64,000 nt of DNA from assembly GCF_000308615.1 (NCBI RefSeq), contig NZ_BAGB01000164.1, positions 43,914 through 107,913 of the forward strand, in the 5' to 3' direction. This document shows positions 8,737 through 17,544 of the stretch, piece by piece. The position numbers and the translations under genes were made by a program. Position 1 is the first letter of the stretch. Each line of letters starts with the position of its first letter. This DNA is from Nocardia jiangxiensis NBRC 101359 (GTDB lineage Bacteria; Actinomycetota; Actinomycetes; Mycobacteriales; Mycobacteriaceae). Under the pieces are notes generated by a model that saw only the letters and a program-made list of their open reading frames with translations, searched no databases and was not told the origin of the DNA.

Positions 8737-9615
8737 ATGACTACTGAATCCATCTGGCTCGACGTGCTGGGCACCGAGATCACGCAGGGATACCGCATGG
8801 TCGGCGGTATCCGCACCCGGGTGCTCGAGGCCGGAGACGGTCCGCCGCTGGTGTTCCTGCACGGTGGTGGAGGGCACGCCGAGGCGTACATCCGGCAATT
8901 CGCCGCGCACGCGCCGCACTTCCGCTGCTATGCGCCCGATATGCTCGGCCACGGCTTCACCGATGCACCGGCCGACGGCAAGTACTCCACCGACGACTTC
9001 GGCACCTTCATGGCCGACTTCCTCGACACGATCGGTGCCGACCGCGTGCACATCAGCGGCGAATCCTTCGGCGGTCGTGTCGCGGCATGGGTGGCGATGA
9101 CCCAGCCGGACCGGGTGGAACGGCTCGTGCTGAACACCTCGGGCGGTCTGCCGGTCGAAGAGAAGCGGCACGAAGAGGACGTCGAGGACCTGCTGGCCCG
9201 CATGACCAGCGCGCTGCGGGACCCGAGCCCGGAGACTGTGCGCAAGCGGATGCAGTGGCTGTTCGCCGATCCAACGGCGGTTCCCGAGGAGTTCGTCGCT
9301 CTCCGCCAGCGAATCTATTCCCGGCCGGATGTCAATGCGGCTCTGCACAAGCTGTTCCGCAAACTGTTCGACCCTCAGGACCAAAAGCATTACGTCCTCA
9401 CCCCCGAGCGGCTCGCTTCGATCAAGGCGCCGACCCTCGTGGTGTGGACCGATCACAACCCGATCCACAGCTTCGCCGACGCCCAGCGGCACCTTCAGCA
9501 CATTCCGGACGTCCGGTTCAAGCTCATCGAGAACGCATCACACTGGCCGCAGTACGAGCAGGCTGACGAGTTCAACGACCTGCACATCAAGTTCCTCCTC
9601 GGCGAAGGTGACTGA
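8737..9615 (+). CDS. Alpha/beta hydrolase, MhpC/BphD-like C-C hydrolase
   Basis: A 292-residue hydrolase. HGGGGHAE (42-49) forms the oxyanion region, GESFGG (108-113) carries the nucleophile Ser 110, and Asp 239 and His 269 in ASHWPQYEQ complete the triad. The HWPQ-x-EQ-x-x-EFN pattern is typical of meta-cleavage product hydrolases. The start at 8737 is chosen over earlier ATG/TTG codons because GAGGAG is six bases upstream. It is first in an operon with the UGSC-type protein (5-nt gap). A close paralogue lies at 58597. The inferred role is hydrolytic C-C cleavage of a ring-opened product. Confidence 0.85.
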   Translation: MTTESIWLDVLGTEITQGYRMVGGIRTRVLEAGDGPPLVFLHGGGGHAEAYIRQFAAHAPHFRCYAPDMLGHGFTDAPADGKYSTDDFGTFMADFLDTIGADRVHISGESFGGRVAAWVAMTQPDRVERLVLNTSGGLPVEEKRHEEDVEDLLARMTSALRDPSPETVRKRMQWLFADPTAVPEEFVALRQRIYSRPDVNAALHKLFRKLFDPQDQKHYVLTPERLASIKAPTLVVWTDHNPIHSFADAQRHLQHIPDVRFKLIENASHWPQYEQADEFNDLHIKFLLGEGD

Positions 9616-9620
9616 CCCCG

Positions 9621-11324
9621 ATGAGCTACGAAGGTGAGTACGCCGTCGTCTCCCCCGCTGGGCGATTCGGTGGTTCGGCGATCACCCGCGCACAAGGAGT
9701 TCCGACCCTCTCCGGCAAGCGGATCGGCTTCGTCTGGAACCACCTCTTCCGAGGCGACCTGATGATGGAGCAGATCCTCGCAGCGGTCCGCCAGGAGTGG
9801 CACGAGGTCGTCTTCGTGGACCACCCTGCTTTCGGCAACTTCCATGGTCCCGAAGAACCGAAGGTCATGGACCAGCTCCCGGCCCGGTTGAAGGAGGCCG
9901 AGGTCGATGCCGTGGTGATCGGCGTCGGCGCCTGCGGCAGCTGCACGCCCGCGGTGATGCGAGCGTGCGCAGTGGCCGAGCGAGAAGGTATCCCCGCCGT
10001 CGGCCTCATCGCCGAAGGTTTCGTCCGGCAGGCCGAGGCGATCGGGCGCGCCCTGGGCCTGGCCGACAAAGTCATCGCCCGATATCCGGGCGTCGTGATG
10101 ACAGATGGGCTCGACACCTTTCACCGCAAGGTGGGGGAATCGATGGTCCCTGAAGCGATGGACGGTCTGCTCCGCCGGGCAGAAGCCACCGATGACAGCT
10201 CCAGCGAGTCGGCGGATCCGTACCGGCCCGAGCAGGTGGTGTTCACCGGGACGCTCGAGGCGGTGCAACGGTATTTCGAAGACCGGTTGTGGTCCGACGG
10301 GCTGCCGATACTCCCGCCGACGCTGGACGCGATCGCGAACATGTTGGCGCACACCACTCGTGATCCGCACGAGGTGCTCGGGGTCGCCCTGCCAGCGAAC
10401 CAAGAGGCCACCGTGTGGAACGTGGCGGTGAACGCGGTGATGTCCGGCTGCGATCCGCGTCATCTGCCGATGCTTCTCGCGGCGGTGGAGTCGATCCTGG
10501 ATCCGCGCTTCGGCATCGAACACGGTGGATGTACCCCAGGGTGGGAGCCGTTCGCGCTGATCAGCGGACCTGATCTCGGCGAGCTCGGCTTCAACAGCTC
10601 GACCGCGTCACTTCGGCTGGGAACGCGGGCGAACTCGACGATCGGCCGCTTCCTTCGGATGTTCTTCCACAACGTCGCCGGCCTGGTCGGCCCACCGGGA
10701 GCGACCGACAAGGCCACCTTCGGGGCTCCGACCCATGTGGCACTGGCCGAGAACGAAGAGGTCACCCGTGAGCTCGGATGGCCGACCCTGCGCGAAGAGC
10801 AGGGGTTCGCACCGGAAGACACCACGGTCGCGGTACAGAGCGTGGTCGGATTCAGCCTGCCGATCTACACCGAAGGCGAAACCGTCGACGAGCACCTGCG
10901 GGTCCTCGCCGAGCACATCGCGGGTGCGAGCGGGCACTGGTCGCACACCGGCCTGACGTTCAAGGAATGGCAGCCGCTGCTGGTGATGTCACCCGGCATC
11001 GCCACGGTGTTCGCACGCAATGGCTACAGCAAGGACGACATCCGGCGTGAGCTCGGCGAACGCGCCCGTGTCCCGTGGAGCCAGTGGATCGGATGTACGA
11101 CGGCGGTCGGACTCCAGGTGTCCGACCTCGAAGAGCGGCTTGTCGACGGCACGGCTCGCGACGCCTACCGCGAATCGGATGACCCGGACCGTCTGGTGCC
11201 GGTCATCCCGTTTCCGGAGCGGCTCGCCATCGTGGTGAACGGCGATTCTGCGCGCAATCAGTCGAAGTACTACGTCAACAACCACGTGCACGGACCACGG
11301 ATCCCGACCAGGGTGCGATGGTGA
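9621..11324 (+). CDS. UGSC-type redox protein fused to a large second domain
   Basis: A 567-residue protein. The N-terminal ~180 residues match the UGSC family, named for a Sec/Cys-Gly-Ser-Cys motif; here the motif is Cys105-Gly-Ser-Cys108 within GVGACGSCTP. Both positions are Cys codons, so no selenocysteine is needed. A linker around 190-205 leads to a ~360-residue domain that I cannot assign to a well-studied fold; it has HGGCTPGW and several conserved-looking Asn/His segments (VNNHVHGP at the end). The next gene overlaps and encodes a flavoprotein with a CAPC motif, which suggests a dithiol relay. The reaction is unknown. Confidence 0.75.
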   Translation: MSYEGEYAVVSPAGRFGGSAITRAQGVPTLSGKRIGFVWNHLFRGDLMMEQILAAVRQEWHEVVFVDHPAFGNFHGPEEPKVMDQLPARLKEAEVDAVVIGVGACGSCTPAVMRACAVAEREGIPAVGLIAEGFVRQAEAIGRALGLADKVIARYPGVVMTDGLDTFHRKVGESMVPEAMDGLLRRAEATDDSSSESADPYRPEQVVFTGTLEAVQRYFEDRLWSDGLPILPPTLDAIANMLAHTTRDPHEVLGVALPANQEATVWNVAVNAVMSGCDPRHLPMLLAAVESILDPRFGIEHGGCTPGWEPFALISGPDLGELGFNSSTASLRLGTRANSTIGRFLRMFFHNVAGLVGPPGATDKATFGAPTHVALAENEEVTRELGWPTLREEQGFAPEDTTVAVQSVVGFSLPIYTEGETVDEHLRVLAEHIAGASGHWSHTGLTFKEWQPLLVMSPGIATVFARNGYSKDDIRRELGERARVPWSQWIGCTTAVGLQVSDLEERLVDGTARDAYRESDDPDRLVPVIPFPERLAIVVNGDSARNQSKYYVNNHVHGPRIPTRVRW

Positions 11325-12202
11325 GCATGGTGTGGGACGTCGTAGTCGTGGGGGCCGGCGCTGCCGGACTGTCGGCCGCCACGGCCTGCGCGCAGCTCGG
11401 CCTGACGACCCGGCTGATCGAACGCCTCGGGCCGGGCGGTGAGCTGATGAGCAATCCGTTCCCGCTCGATGAAGACGGCGGGCTCACCGGTCAGGACGCC
11501 GCGGGTGACCTCTTGGACACGCTCGACCGCACAACCGCCGCGCTCGATCTGGCCGAAGTCGAGGAGATCACACACAGCGGGAACGGATTCAGTGTGATCT
11601 CCCCGTCGCAGCGCTGGGATGCGCGATTCGTCGTGCTCGCGACCGGAAGCGAACCGCGCAAGCTCGACATCCCTGGTGGCGCCGAGTGGGAGGGGCGTGG
11701 GGTGTCGTACTGCGCACCCTGTGACGGGCCGCTCTACGCCGGATCCCCGGTGGCTGTGGTCGCCGCTGATCGCTGGGCGCCGATAGAGGTCCGTGCGCTA
11801 ACCGATTTCGGCATCCCGGTTACCGTCATCGCGGACTCGACCATCGACGATCCCGCGTTGTTTTCCGATCCGGAACGCGACGTGACTCGGGTGACCGGGA
11901 ATGCGCTGCGGATCGACGGGGCGGACAAGGTCGAGGCGGTGGTCGTCGACACCGGTACCACCACGACGCCCATTCCAGTCGCCGCCGTGTTCGCATCCGT
12001 GGGCCGGGTGCCCACCACGAAGCTCGTCGCCGAGCTAGTCGAACGAGACGTCGCCGGGCGCGTCCTGACGGGTCCGGCTTACGAAACGAAGACCCCCGGG
12101 CTGTACGCGATCGGGGATGTCCGCGCCGGCAACGCAGGCACAGCAGCGGCCGCCATCGCAGAGGGCAAGGACGTAGCGGCGGTCATTGCCGCAGCGCGGT
12201 AA
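11318..12202 (+). CDS. Thioredoxin-reductase-like flavoprotein with CAPC motif
   Basis: A 294-residue protein. GAGAAG (12-17) binds FAD, CAPC (132-135) matches the redox-active disulfide of thioredoxin reductases, and AIGDVRAGNAGTAAAAIAEG near the end is the second FAD motif. The NAD(P)H-binding GxGxxA motif expected after the CAPC is replaced by VVAADRWAPIE (148-158), so NADPH use is doubtful. The start ATG overlaps the stop of the UGSC-type gene (ATGGTGA), which implies translational coupling and a shared function. It may reduce or oxidise the CGSC motif of that partner. Confidence 0.85.
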   Translation: MVSMVWDVVVVGAGAAGLSAATACAQLGLTTRLIERLGPGGELMSNPFPLDEDGGLTGQDAAGDLLDTLDRTTAALDLAEVEEITHSGNGFSVISPSQRWDARFVVLATGSEPRKLDIPGGAEWEGRGVSYCAPCDGPLYAGSPVAVVAADRWAPIEVRALTDFGIPVTVIADSTIDDPALFSDPERDVTRVTGNALRIDGADKVEAVVVDTGTTTTPIPVAAVFASVGRVPTTKLVAELVERDVAGRVLTGPAYETKTPGLYAIGDVRAGNAGTAAAAIAEGKDVAAVIAAAR

Positions 12203-12239
12203 CCAACCGACACAAAATCTAGCGGAACGAGGGAGTTCC

Positions 12240-12722
12240 ATGGCTCAGATCTTCCACATTGCGTTCGCTGTTCCCCGGCTCGAAGAGACGATGAAAGAAC
12301 TCAGCGATGCGATGGGTGTCCAATGGCGGAATATCTACGGCTTCGCCGGCAAGATGCGAGATGAGCACGGGGTAGTCCACGAAGTCGACACCCGGCTGAC
12401 GTTCTCGACCCCGGGCCCCACTGTCATCGAACTCTTCGAGGAAAATCCCGGGACTCCGCTCGCGGCGACCCCGGGAAATCCCTTCCATCACGTCGGCGTG
12501 TGGGCCGAAGATTTCTGGTCGGAGGAGGCTCGCCTCGACACGCTCGGCTGGCCGTGCTGCGGTGTCTCACCGGACCGGTCGAAGCCCACTCGCGCCGGAT
12601 TTTTCCGCGGGCCGTCGAACATCACGTTCGAACTGTGCACGCTCAACACGGATCGGCCGCTGTTGCGCGACCTGTACCCGCCTGACTCGCCCTTCTTCGG
12701 CGTTCCCGAAGACCGGCACTGA
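12240..12722 (+). CDS. VOC superfamily protein
   Basis: A 160-residue member of the vicinal-oxygen-chelate fold, with two beta-alpha-beta-beta-beta units. It begins with IFHIAFAVPRLEE, and FHHVGVWAEDF opens the second unit. Candidate metal ligands are the first His, Glu in VIELFEE, His in FHHVG, and Glu in FELC. GAGGGAG lies upstream of the ATG. It resembles the VOC protein at 33744 (shared T-RLTF-x-T-x-GP segment). Its place between the flavoprotein and an aldehyde dehydrogenase suggests an isomerase or lyase role, but the reaction is unknown. Confidence 0.8.
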   Translation: MAQIFHIAFAVPRLEETMKELSDAMGVQWRNIYGFAGKMRDEHGVVHEVDTRLTFSTPGPTVIELFEENPGTPLAATPGNPFHHVGVWAEDFWSEEARLDTLGWPCCGVSPDRSKPTRAGFFRGPSNITFELCTLNTDRPLLRDLYPPDSPFFGVPEDRH

Positions 12723-12725
12723 CCT

Positions 12726-14192
12726 ATGCGAAAAGCTGAGGACACGGTGGAGCACTACCAGAGTCTTTACATCGGCGGCACCTGGCGTCCCGCTGAGAGT
12801 GGACGCACTCACCCGGTGATCAACCCCTACACCGAACAGGTAATCACAAATATTCCGGCTGCCGAAGCAGCCGACATCGATCAGGCTGTAGCCGCCGCGA
12901 CCGAAGCACTGCCGAGCTGGCGGCAGACTGCCGTCGGCACACGCATCGAGCTACTGCGCCGGATCGCCGAAATACTCGCCGAGCGCACCGACACCATCGC
13001 CGAGATCGTGAGCGCGGACCTCGGCGTCCCCCTGGCCGAGGCGAAGAGCACCCAGGTCGGATATCCGCTCCGCACGCTGGCCGGCTTCATCTCGGCCGCG
13101 GCGACCGTCCCATGGCAGGAGCGAGTCGGCACCAGCGTCGTCGTACAGGAACCGATCGGCGTCGTGGGTGCGATCACTCCGTGGAATCATCCTCTCCAAC
13201 AGGCCATTGCGAAGGTCGGCGCGGCACTCGTCGCCGGTTGCACAGTGGTGCTCAAACCATCGGAATTCGCATCGTTGGGTGTCTTCGAACTCACCGAGGC
13301 CATCCACCGAGCGGGAGTTCCTGCCGGCGTATTCAACCTGCTCACCGGCCCCGGGTCCGTAGCAGGCTCAGCACTTGTCGAACACGACCAGGTGAGTATG
13401 GTTTCTTTCACCGGGTCGACCACAGTCGGCCGCCGCATCGCGACAGCAGCGGCGGCCACGCTCAAGCCGGTCTCACTCGAATTGGGGGGCAAATCGCCGT
13501 CCGTCGTCCTCGACGACGCTGATCTGGAGACGGCGGTCACCGCCACTGCAGCGCGATGCTTCGGAAACTCGGGGCAGACCTGCGCCGCTCTCACCCGCTT
13601 GCTGGTGCCGCGTGCCCGGCTCGGCGAAGCGGAGGAATACGCCAAGGCAGCCGCCGACAAGCTGGTGCTCGGCGATCCAATGGACGCTCGGACGACGACC
13701 GGACCACTCGTCTCGGCAAGCCAGCAAGCTCGCGTGCGCGCCTTCATCGAATCCGGGTCTGCCGAGGGCGCCCGGCTGATCACCGGCGGGCTCGGCGCGC
13801 CGATTCCGGATCGTGGGTTCTTCGTGGCCCCCACAGTGTTCTCCGACGTCACATCCGAGATGACGATCGCGCGCAACGAGATCTTCGGCCCGGTGCTCTC
13901 GATCCTCCCGTACGACTCGGAGACCGAGGCGATGCGGATCGCCAATGACACGCCATACGGTCTCAACGCGGCCGTTTGGTCCGCCAGCGCCGAACGTGCC
14001 GCCGCGTTCGCGTCGCACATCGAGTCCGGTCTGGTCGGTATCAACGGTGGCCGGGTCAACCTCAACGCACCGTTCGGCGGTTACAAGCAGTCCGGCTTCG
14101 GCCGTGAATTCGGCGCCGCGGGAATTCACGAGTTCCTGCACACCAAATGCGTCAACTTCACCATTCCGGACGGATACTGGCCACCCGCCTGA
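12726..14192 (+). CDS. Aldehyde dehydrogenase
   Basis: A 488-residue NAD(P)-dependent ALDH of normal length. The segment ITPWNHPLQQAIAK (near 150) is the cofactor-binding loop, LELGGKSP contains the catalytic Glu, and GQTCAAL holds the nucleophile Cys. The Rossmann-domain GSTTVG and the C-terminal GGYKQSGFGREFG are typical. ATG 12726 is used, though a GTG at 12747 behind TGAGGA is an alternative start that removes seven residues. It follows the VOC gene by 3 nt. It would oxidise an aldehyde made earlier in the operon. Confidence 0.93.
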   Translation: MRKAEDTVEHYQSLYIGGTWRPAESGRTHPVINPYTEQVITNIPAAEAADIDQAVAAATEALPSWRQTAVGTRIELLRRIAEILAERTDTIAEIVSADLGVPLAEAKSTQVGYPLRTLAGFISAAATVPWQERVGTSVVVQEPIGVVGAITPWNHPLQQAIAKVGAALVAGCTVVLKPSEFASLGVFELTEAIHRAGVPAGVFNLLTGPGSVAGSALVEHDQVSMVSFTGSTTVGRRIATAAAATLKPVSLELGGKSPSVVLDDADLETAVTATAARCFGNSGQTCAALTRLLVPRARLGEAEEYAKAAADKLVLGDPMDARTTTGPLVSASQQARVRAFIESGSAEGARLITGGLGAPIPDRGFFVAPTVFSDVTSEMTIARNEIFGPVLSILPYDSETEAMRIANDTPYGLNAAVWSASAERAAAFASHIESGLVGINGGRVNLNAPFGGYKQSGFGREFGAAGIHEFLHTKCVNFTIPDGYWPPA

Positions 14193-14232
14193 TCACCGCA
14201 CGGATGCATCCCTATCAGAAAGGTCATTTGCC

Positions 14233-15003
14233 GTGTTGCTCGAAGGACGACGAATCATTGTCACCGGCGGCGCCCAAGGGATGGGCGCTGCACTCGTCAA
14301 CGCATATGCGGAGGTCGGCGCAAAAGTCGGATACGTCGACGTCCAGGACCGCTCCGAACACGCCGGAACCCCTGCGGGCGTCAAAGTCACGGGTCTCGCC
14401 AAGTTCGCCCGCTGCGATGTGACCGACAAGAACTCTGTTACGACCGCCTTCGGGGAACTCGCCCAAGAACTCGGCGGTCTGGATGTACTCGTGCATTTGG
14501 CCGGCATAATGCTCCACGCGAAAGCGGAGGACATCACCCCCGACGACTGGCAGCGCCAAATGACGGTCAACACTCTGGGAACCCTGCTCACGAACCAGGT
14601 GGCGTTCACCCTCCTCAAAGAGCACGGCGGCGCGATCATCAACTTCGCGTCCGGAGCCGGTGTGCGCGGGTTCCCCGGCGGGGGCCACTACGCGGCCAGC
14701 AAGGCGGCGGTCCTGGGTTGGAGCCGCAGTGCGGCCATGGAGTGGGGCCCCTATGGGATTACGGTGAATGCCATTTGCCCCGGAATCGACACCCCGATGG
14801 CAGCCGCTCACCGCGCTGGGATGACGCCGGAACAACGAGCCCGCACCGAGCAGCGGCTTCGGGAGGTCACCCCCATCGACGGCAAGCTCGGCGACGCCGA
14901 CCGAGACCTGGCACCGTATCTCATCTACCTTGCCAGCCCCGGAGCCCGCTTCATCACCGGGCAAACGCTGGCTGTCGACGGCGGACGGACGATGATGCGC
15001 TGA
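14233..15003 (+). CDS. SDR family oxidoreductase
   Basis: A 256-residue classical SDR. TGGAQGMG near residue 10 binds the cofactor, HLAGIM replaces the usual NNAG, and YAASK is the active site. The GTG start at 14233 follows AAAGG by about eight bases; the open frame continues far upstream into the ALDH gene, but that part is out of frame with any real product. It is last in the operon beginning at 8737. Confidence 0.9.
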   Translation: MLLEGRRIIVTGGAQGMGAALVNAYAEVGAKVGYVDVQDRSEHAGTPAGVKVTGLAKFARCDVTDKNSVTTAFGELAQELGGLDVLVHLAGIMLHAKAEDITPDDWQRQMTVNTLGTLLTNQVAFTLLKEHGGAIINFASGAGVRGFPGGGHYAASKAAVLGWSRSAAMEWGPYGITVNAICPGIDTPMAAAHRAGMTPEQRARTEQRLREVTPIDGKLGDADRDLAPYLIYLASPGARFITGQTLAVDGGRTMMR

Positions 15004-15061
15004 TTACAGCAGTGCCCTGGCCGAAACCTGGACCAGTCGGCACCCGATTCGGCGGCCCTGG

Positions 15062-15547
15062 TCAGGCTCGCCACGCGTCGGCCGACAATTCGCCGAGGCG
15101 GCAATCGGCGACCCGGAGGAGAATCTCCATCGCCTCGGCCAAGACCTCACGCTCGCCCGGTGAGATCGTCTTCTCGATCACCCGGGCGAGCCAGGCACCT
15201 CGTAGATCGACAATCGAATCGACCATCCGACGACCGGATTCCGTCACCGACAAGAGGGTCTTTCGCCCATCAGCAAGGTCCCGGCTCGCTTCCACGAGCC
15301 CCTGCTTCTTCAGCGTCGCGATAGTCTCGGCAATCGACTGGGCCCGCACATGCTCCGCGCGTGCGAGAGAACTTGCCGTAATCGGGCCATCGGCCCGGAT
15401 CCGGCCCAGAACCGACAGTTGCGACATCGTCTGCCCCGTGGTGACCCGCGTCTGCTCATGGCGCAATCGTGACCGCAGCCGCGTAGTCGCCAGCCCGATG
15501 TTCAAAGCAAGCACCGGAGGTTCCGTGCGGTCGGAGGTCGATTCCAT
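15062..15547 (-). CDS. MarR family transcriptional regulator
   Basis: A 161-residue winged-helix regulator. PITASSLARAEHVRAQSIAE forms the recognition helices and DLADGRKTLLSVTESGR the wing. It is a clear paralogue of the MarR at 38802, which has PITASELAKAENMRQQSMSE and DPADGRKSLLEATSEGR at the same places, so the two probably recognise the same DNA. The ACAGG-N3-CCTGT palindrome occurs near both. The start at 15547 is chosen because the upstream extension is not MarR-like. Confidence 0.9.
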   Translation of the reverse strand: MESTSDRTEPPVLALNIGLATTRLRSRLRHEQTRVTTGQTMSQLSVLGRIRADGPITASSLARAEHVRAQSIAETIATLKKQGLVEASRDLADGRKTLLSVTESGRRMVDSIVDLRGAWLARVIEKTISPGEREVLAEAMEILLRVADCRLGELSADAWRA

Positions 15548-15856
15548 CTGCTCATAGTATGAGCATGAATACTGCTCAGGCAACCTGTTCAAATGGGGCC
15601 ACTTCACGATCACCGTCGCGGCCACGAACAGGTCGAGAGCCTGTCGGGCAAGCATGATTCAGCACGCGATGATCGCGGCGAGTATCAGAGCCCGTATCCG
15701 AGCTGCCGCCGATCACAGGCTCCAAAGCCCAGACGATGGACCACGGCGGAACGGAGACGCGACATAGCCGCACCCCACCGCCGGTGACGAGTCGAACCCA
15801 CACCTGAAGGCCGATCGACGAGCGGGCTTCACCCCTCAGGCTACGACATGAACAGC

Positions 15857-15871
15857 GATATTATTAATAGC
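15857..15871. promoter_or_regulatory. AT-rich stretch GATATTATTAATAGC
   Basis: A short AT-rich island in the long intergenic region. It lacks the ACTAT core, so its membership in the AT-rich element family is uncertain. Confidence 0.25.
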
Positions 15872-15934
15872 AATTCGGCCGCACCAAGCCATTCAGAACA
15901 GGCGACACGACGGCGACATCCGCCGGACAGTTAC

Positions 15935-15952
15935 ACAGGCAGCCTGTTGACA
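15935..15952 (+). promoter_or_regulatory. ACAGGCAGCCTGT palindrome overlapping a TTGACA -35 box
   Basis: A perfect 13-bp repeat (15935-15947) whose last T begins TTGACA (15947-15952). A weak -10 candidate, CACAAT, follows after 17 bp. A protein bound here would block RNA polymerase for the CapA-like gene at 16232. Confidence 0.6.
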
Positions 15953-16231
15953 TTGCCGATATTCACGTCCACAATTAGGCGACACGGCGCCTCGATCACA
16001 ACGACGCGTCACCCACCGAGAGGAGCGCGCCGGCGCGCCGCGCCGGTAGGCGAACTCGCACACTGACCCATCGACGTGGCGGACCTGATTCATCCGAGAC
16101 TCATACGGTCAGCAGGCCCCCGCACAGTCGACATCCTGGGCAGACACTGCGCCCTTCGACCGAACGAGCCGAGACCTGGCGAATCCGCCGACGACGACTC
16201 CAGCCGGTCTCGAAGCCGATGAGGAGAAACC

Positions 16232-17386
16232 ATGACCAAACCTGCCTCCCGACGCCGCATCGTCGAGCTCCGGGCGGTCGGCGACGTCGCGGTCGACCGG
16301 GGCGAGCCCGACTCGGCGTTCGCCCTGGTCGCGAGCGCATTGCGGGCAGCCGACATCACCTACGGGAACTGCGAGTCCACCTACTCCGGACGAGGCAGTC
16401 GCAACCCCCACGCCCGCGGGATGGTTCGCGCGGACCCGCGCAACGCCACGGCGCTTCCGCGCGCGGGCTTCGACGTGATGTCGTTCGCGAACAACCACCA
16501 TATGGACGCCTGCGAGGACGGGTTCTACGACACGCTCCAGGTACTTGCCGACCTCGGCATCGAGACCTGTGGTGCGGGCGCGAACCTGACGGAGGCCCGG
16601 CGCCCGGCCATCGTGCGATCCGGCGACACCACGGTGGCGTTCCTGGCGTATTCGTCGATCCTCTGGCCCGGCTACGCCGCGACCTCGGACAGCCCCGGCT
16701 GCACGCCGCTGCGGGCGGCAACCGACTACGAGCAGGGCGAGCCCGAGCAGCCCGGATCTCCCCCGCGTATCCACACCACGACATCCCCCGAGGATCTCGC
16801 CGGGATGGAACACGATATCCGTACAGCGAAACAACACGCGGACGTCGTCGTCGTGACACCCCATTGGGGCCTTCACTTCGTTCCCGGCACCATTGCGGAC
16901 TACGAGACCGAGATCGCGCAGGCGGCGATCGATGCGGGGGCCGACCTCATCCTGGGCTGCCACCAGCATGTGCTCAAGCCCATCCAGATATACCGGGGCA
17001 AGGTCATCTTTCATGGGCTCGGCAACTTTGTCATGGACGTCGACATGTCGGCGCACGCCGACAGCCCCGCGCTCCGGGAGATGCAGGACTTCCACGCGGA
17101 GTATGCGGTGGCGTACCAGCCGGACTATCCGACATATCCATTCCACGCGAGCGCTCGGAGCACGATGATCGCACGCGCGCGAATCGAGAACGGAACGATC
17201 AGCGAAGTCGGATTCCTGCCGTGTCTGATCAACCGTCACGGTCAGCCCGCACTTCTCGGCGCCCAAGACCCTGCGTTCGACGATCTGTTCAATCACGTCG
17301 TCGAGATCACGAAGGCCGCCGGCTTCGAAGTTCCGATGCGCCGCGACGAAACCGGCATAGTCGTGGATCTCGGCAGTTCGAGCTGA
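16232..17386 (+). CDS. CapA-family metallophosphatase-like protein
   Basis: A 384-residue protein of the CapA (poly-gamma-glutamate capsule) family. The family motifs are AVGDVAVDRG near residue 15, NCE near 46, FANNH near 90, HWGLHF near 210, GCHQHVLKP near 250 and HGLGNF near 270. These match the metal-binding residues of the calcineurin-like phosphoesterase fold. There is no signal peptide or membrane anchor, unlike CapA proper, so it is probably cytosolic. Members of this kind occur near catabolic genes in actinobacteria; its substrate here is unknown. Confidence 0.85.
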   Translation: MTKPASRRRIVELRAVGDVAVDRGEPDSAFALVASALRAADITYGNCESTYSGRGSRNPHARGMVRADPRNATALPRAGFDVMSFANNHHMDACEDGFYDTLQVLADLGIETCGAGANLTEARRPAIVRSGDTTVAFLAYSSILWPGYAATSDSPGCTPLRAATDYEQGEPEQPGSPPRIHTTTSPEDLAGMEHDIRTAKQHADVVVVTPHWGLHFVPGTIADYETEIAQAAIDAGADLILGCHQHVLKPIQIYRGKVIFHGLGNFVMDVDMSAHADSPALREMQDFHAEYAVAYQPDYPTYPFHASARSTMIARARIENGTISEVGFLPCLINRHGQPALLGAQDPAFDDLFNHVVEITKAAGFEVPMRRDETGIVVDLGSSS

Positions 17387-17463
17387 CTTCCCCACGGACA
17401 CAACCGCGCCCGGCCACTGCGAACTCGGCGGATGCGCCGAGCCCTTGAAACACCCTCCAAAAA

Positions 17464-17487
17464 GTATCATCATGATAAGCAGACTCA
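17464..17487. promoter_or_regulatory. AT-rich element before the reductase-P450 operon
   Basis: The element contains TATCATCATGATAAGCAGACTCA. Its right half, TAAGCAGACTCA, closely matches TAAGCAGAATCA at 39524 and TAATCAGGCTCA at 49743, which precede two other operons. It lies 58 bp before the reductase start. Confidence 0.55.
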
Positions 17488-17544
17488 GCCCATCGCCTGG
17501 CAGCTTGGGCCGGATCAGCAATTACATCGGTCAAAGGAGCCCCG

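Larger units (their letters stand above)
15548..16231. other. Intergenic region, about 680 bp
   Basis: No convincing gene is seen between the MarR start and the CapA-like gene. The region carries an AT-rich stretch (15857-15871) and the ACAGGCAGCCTGT palindrome with a -35 box (15935-15952). The leader to the next gene is nearly 280 nt long. Confidence 0.6.

Noticed and set aside
9621..11324. Selenocysteine in the UGSC-type protein
   Set aside because: Both Cys positions of the CGSC motif are encoded by TGC codons and the frame has no internal TGA, so selenocysteine is not needed.
13945..14232. N-terminal extension of the SDR at 14233
   Set aside because: It lies within the ALDH coding region in another frame and has low-complexity composition; the GTG start gives the normal SDR length.
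16219..17448. A 409-residue reading frame overlapping the CapA-like gene
   Set aside because: Its translation is rich in Arg and Pro without recognisable domains, typical of an alternative frame of a GC-rich gene; the CapA frame has all family motifs.
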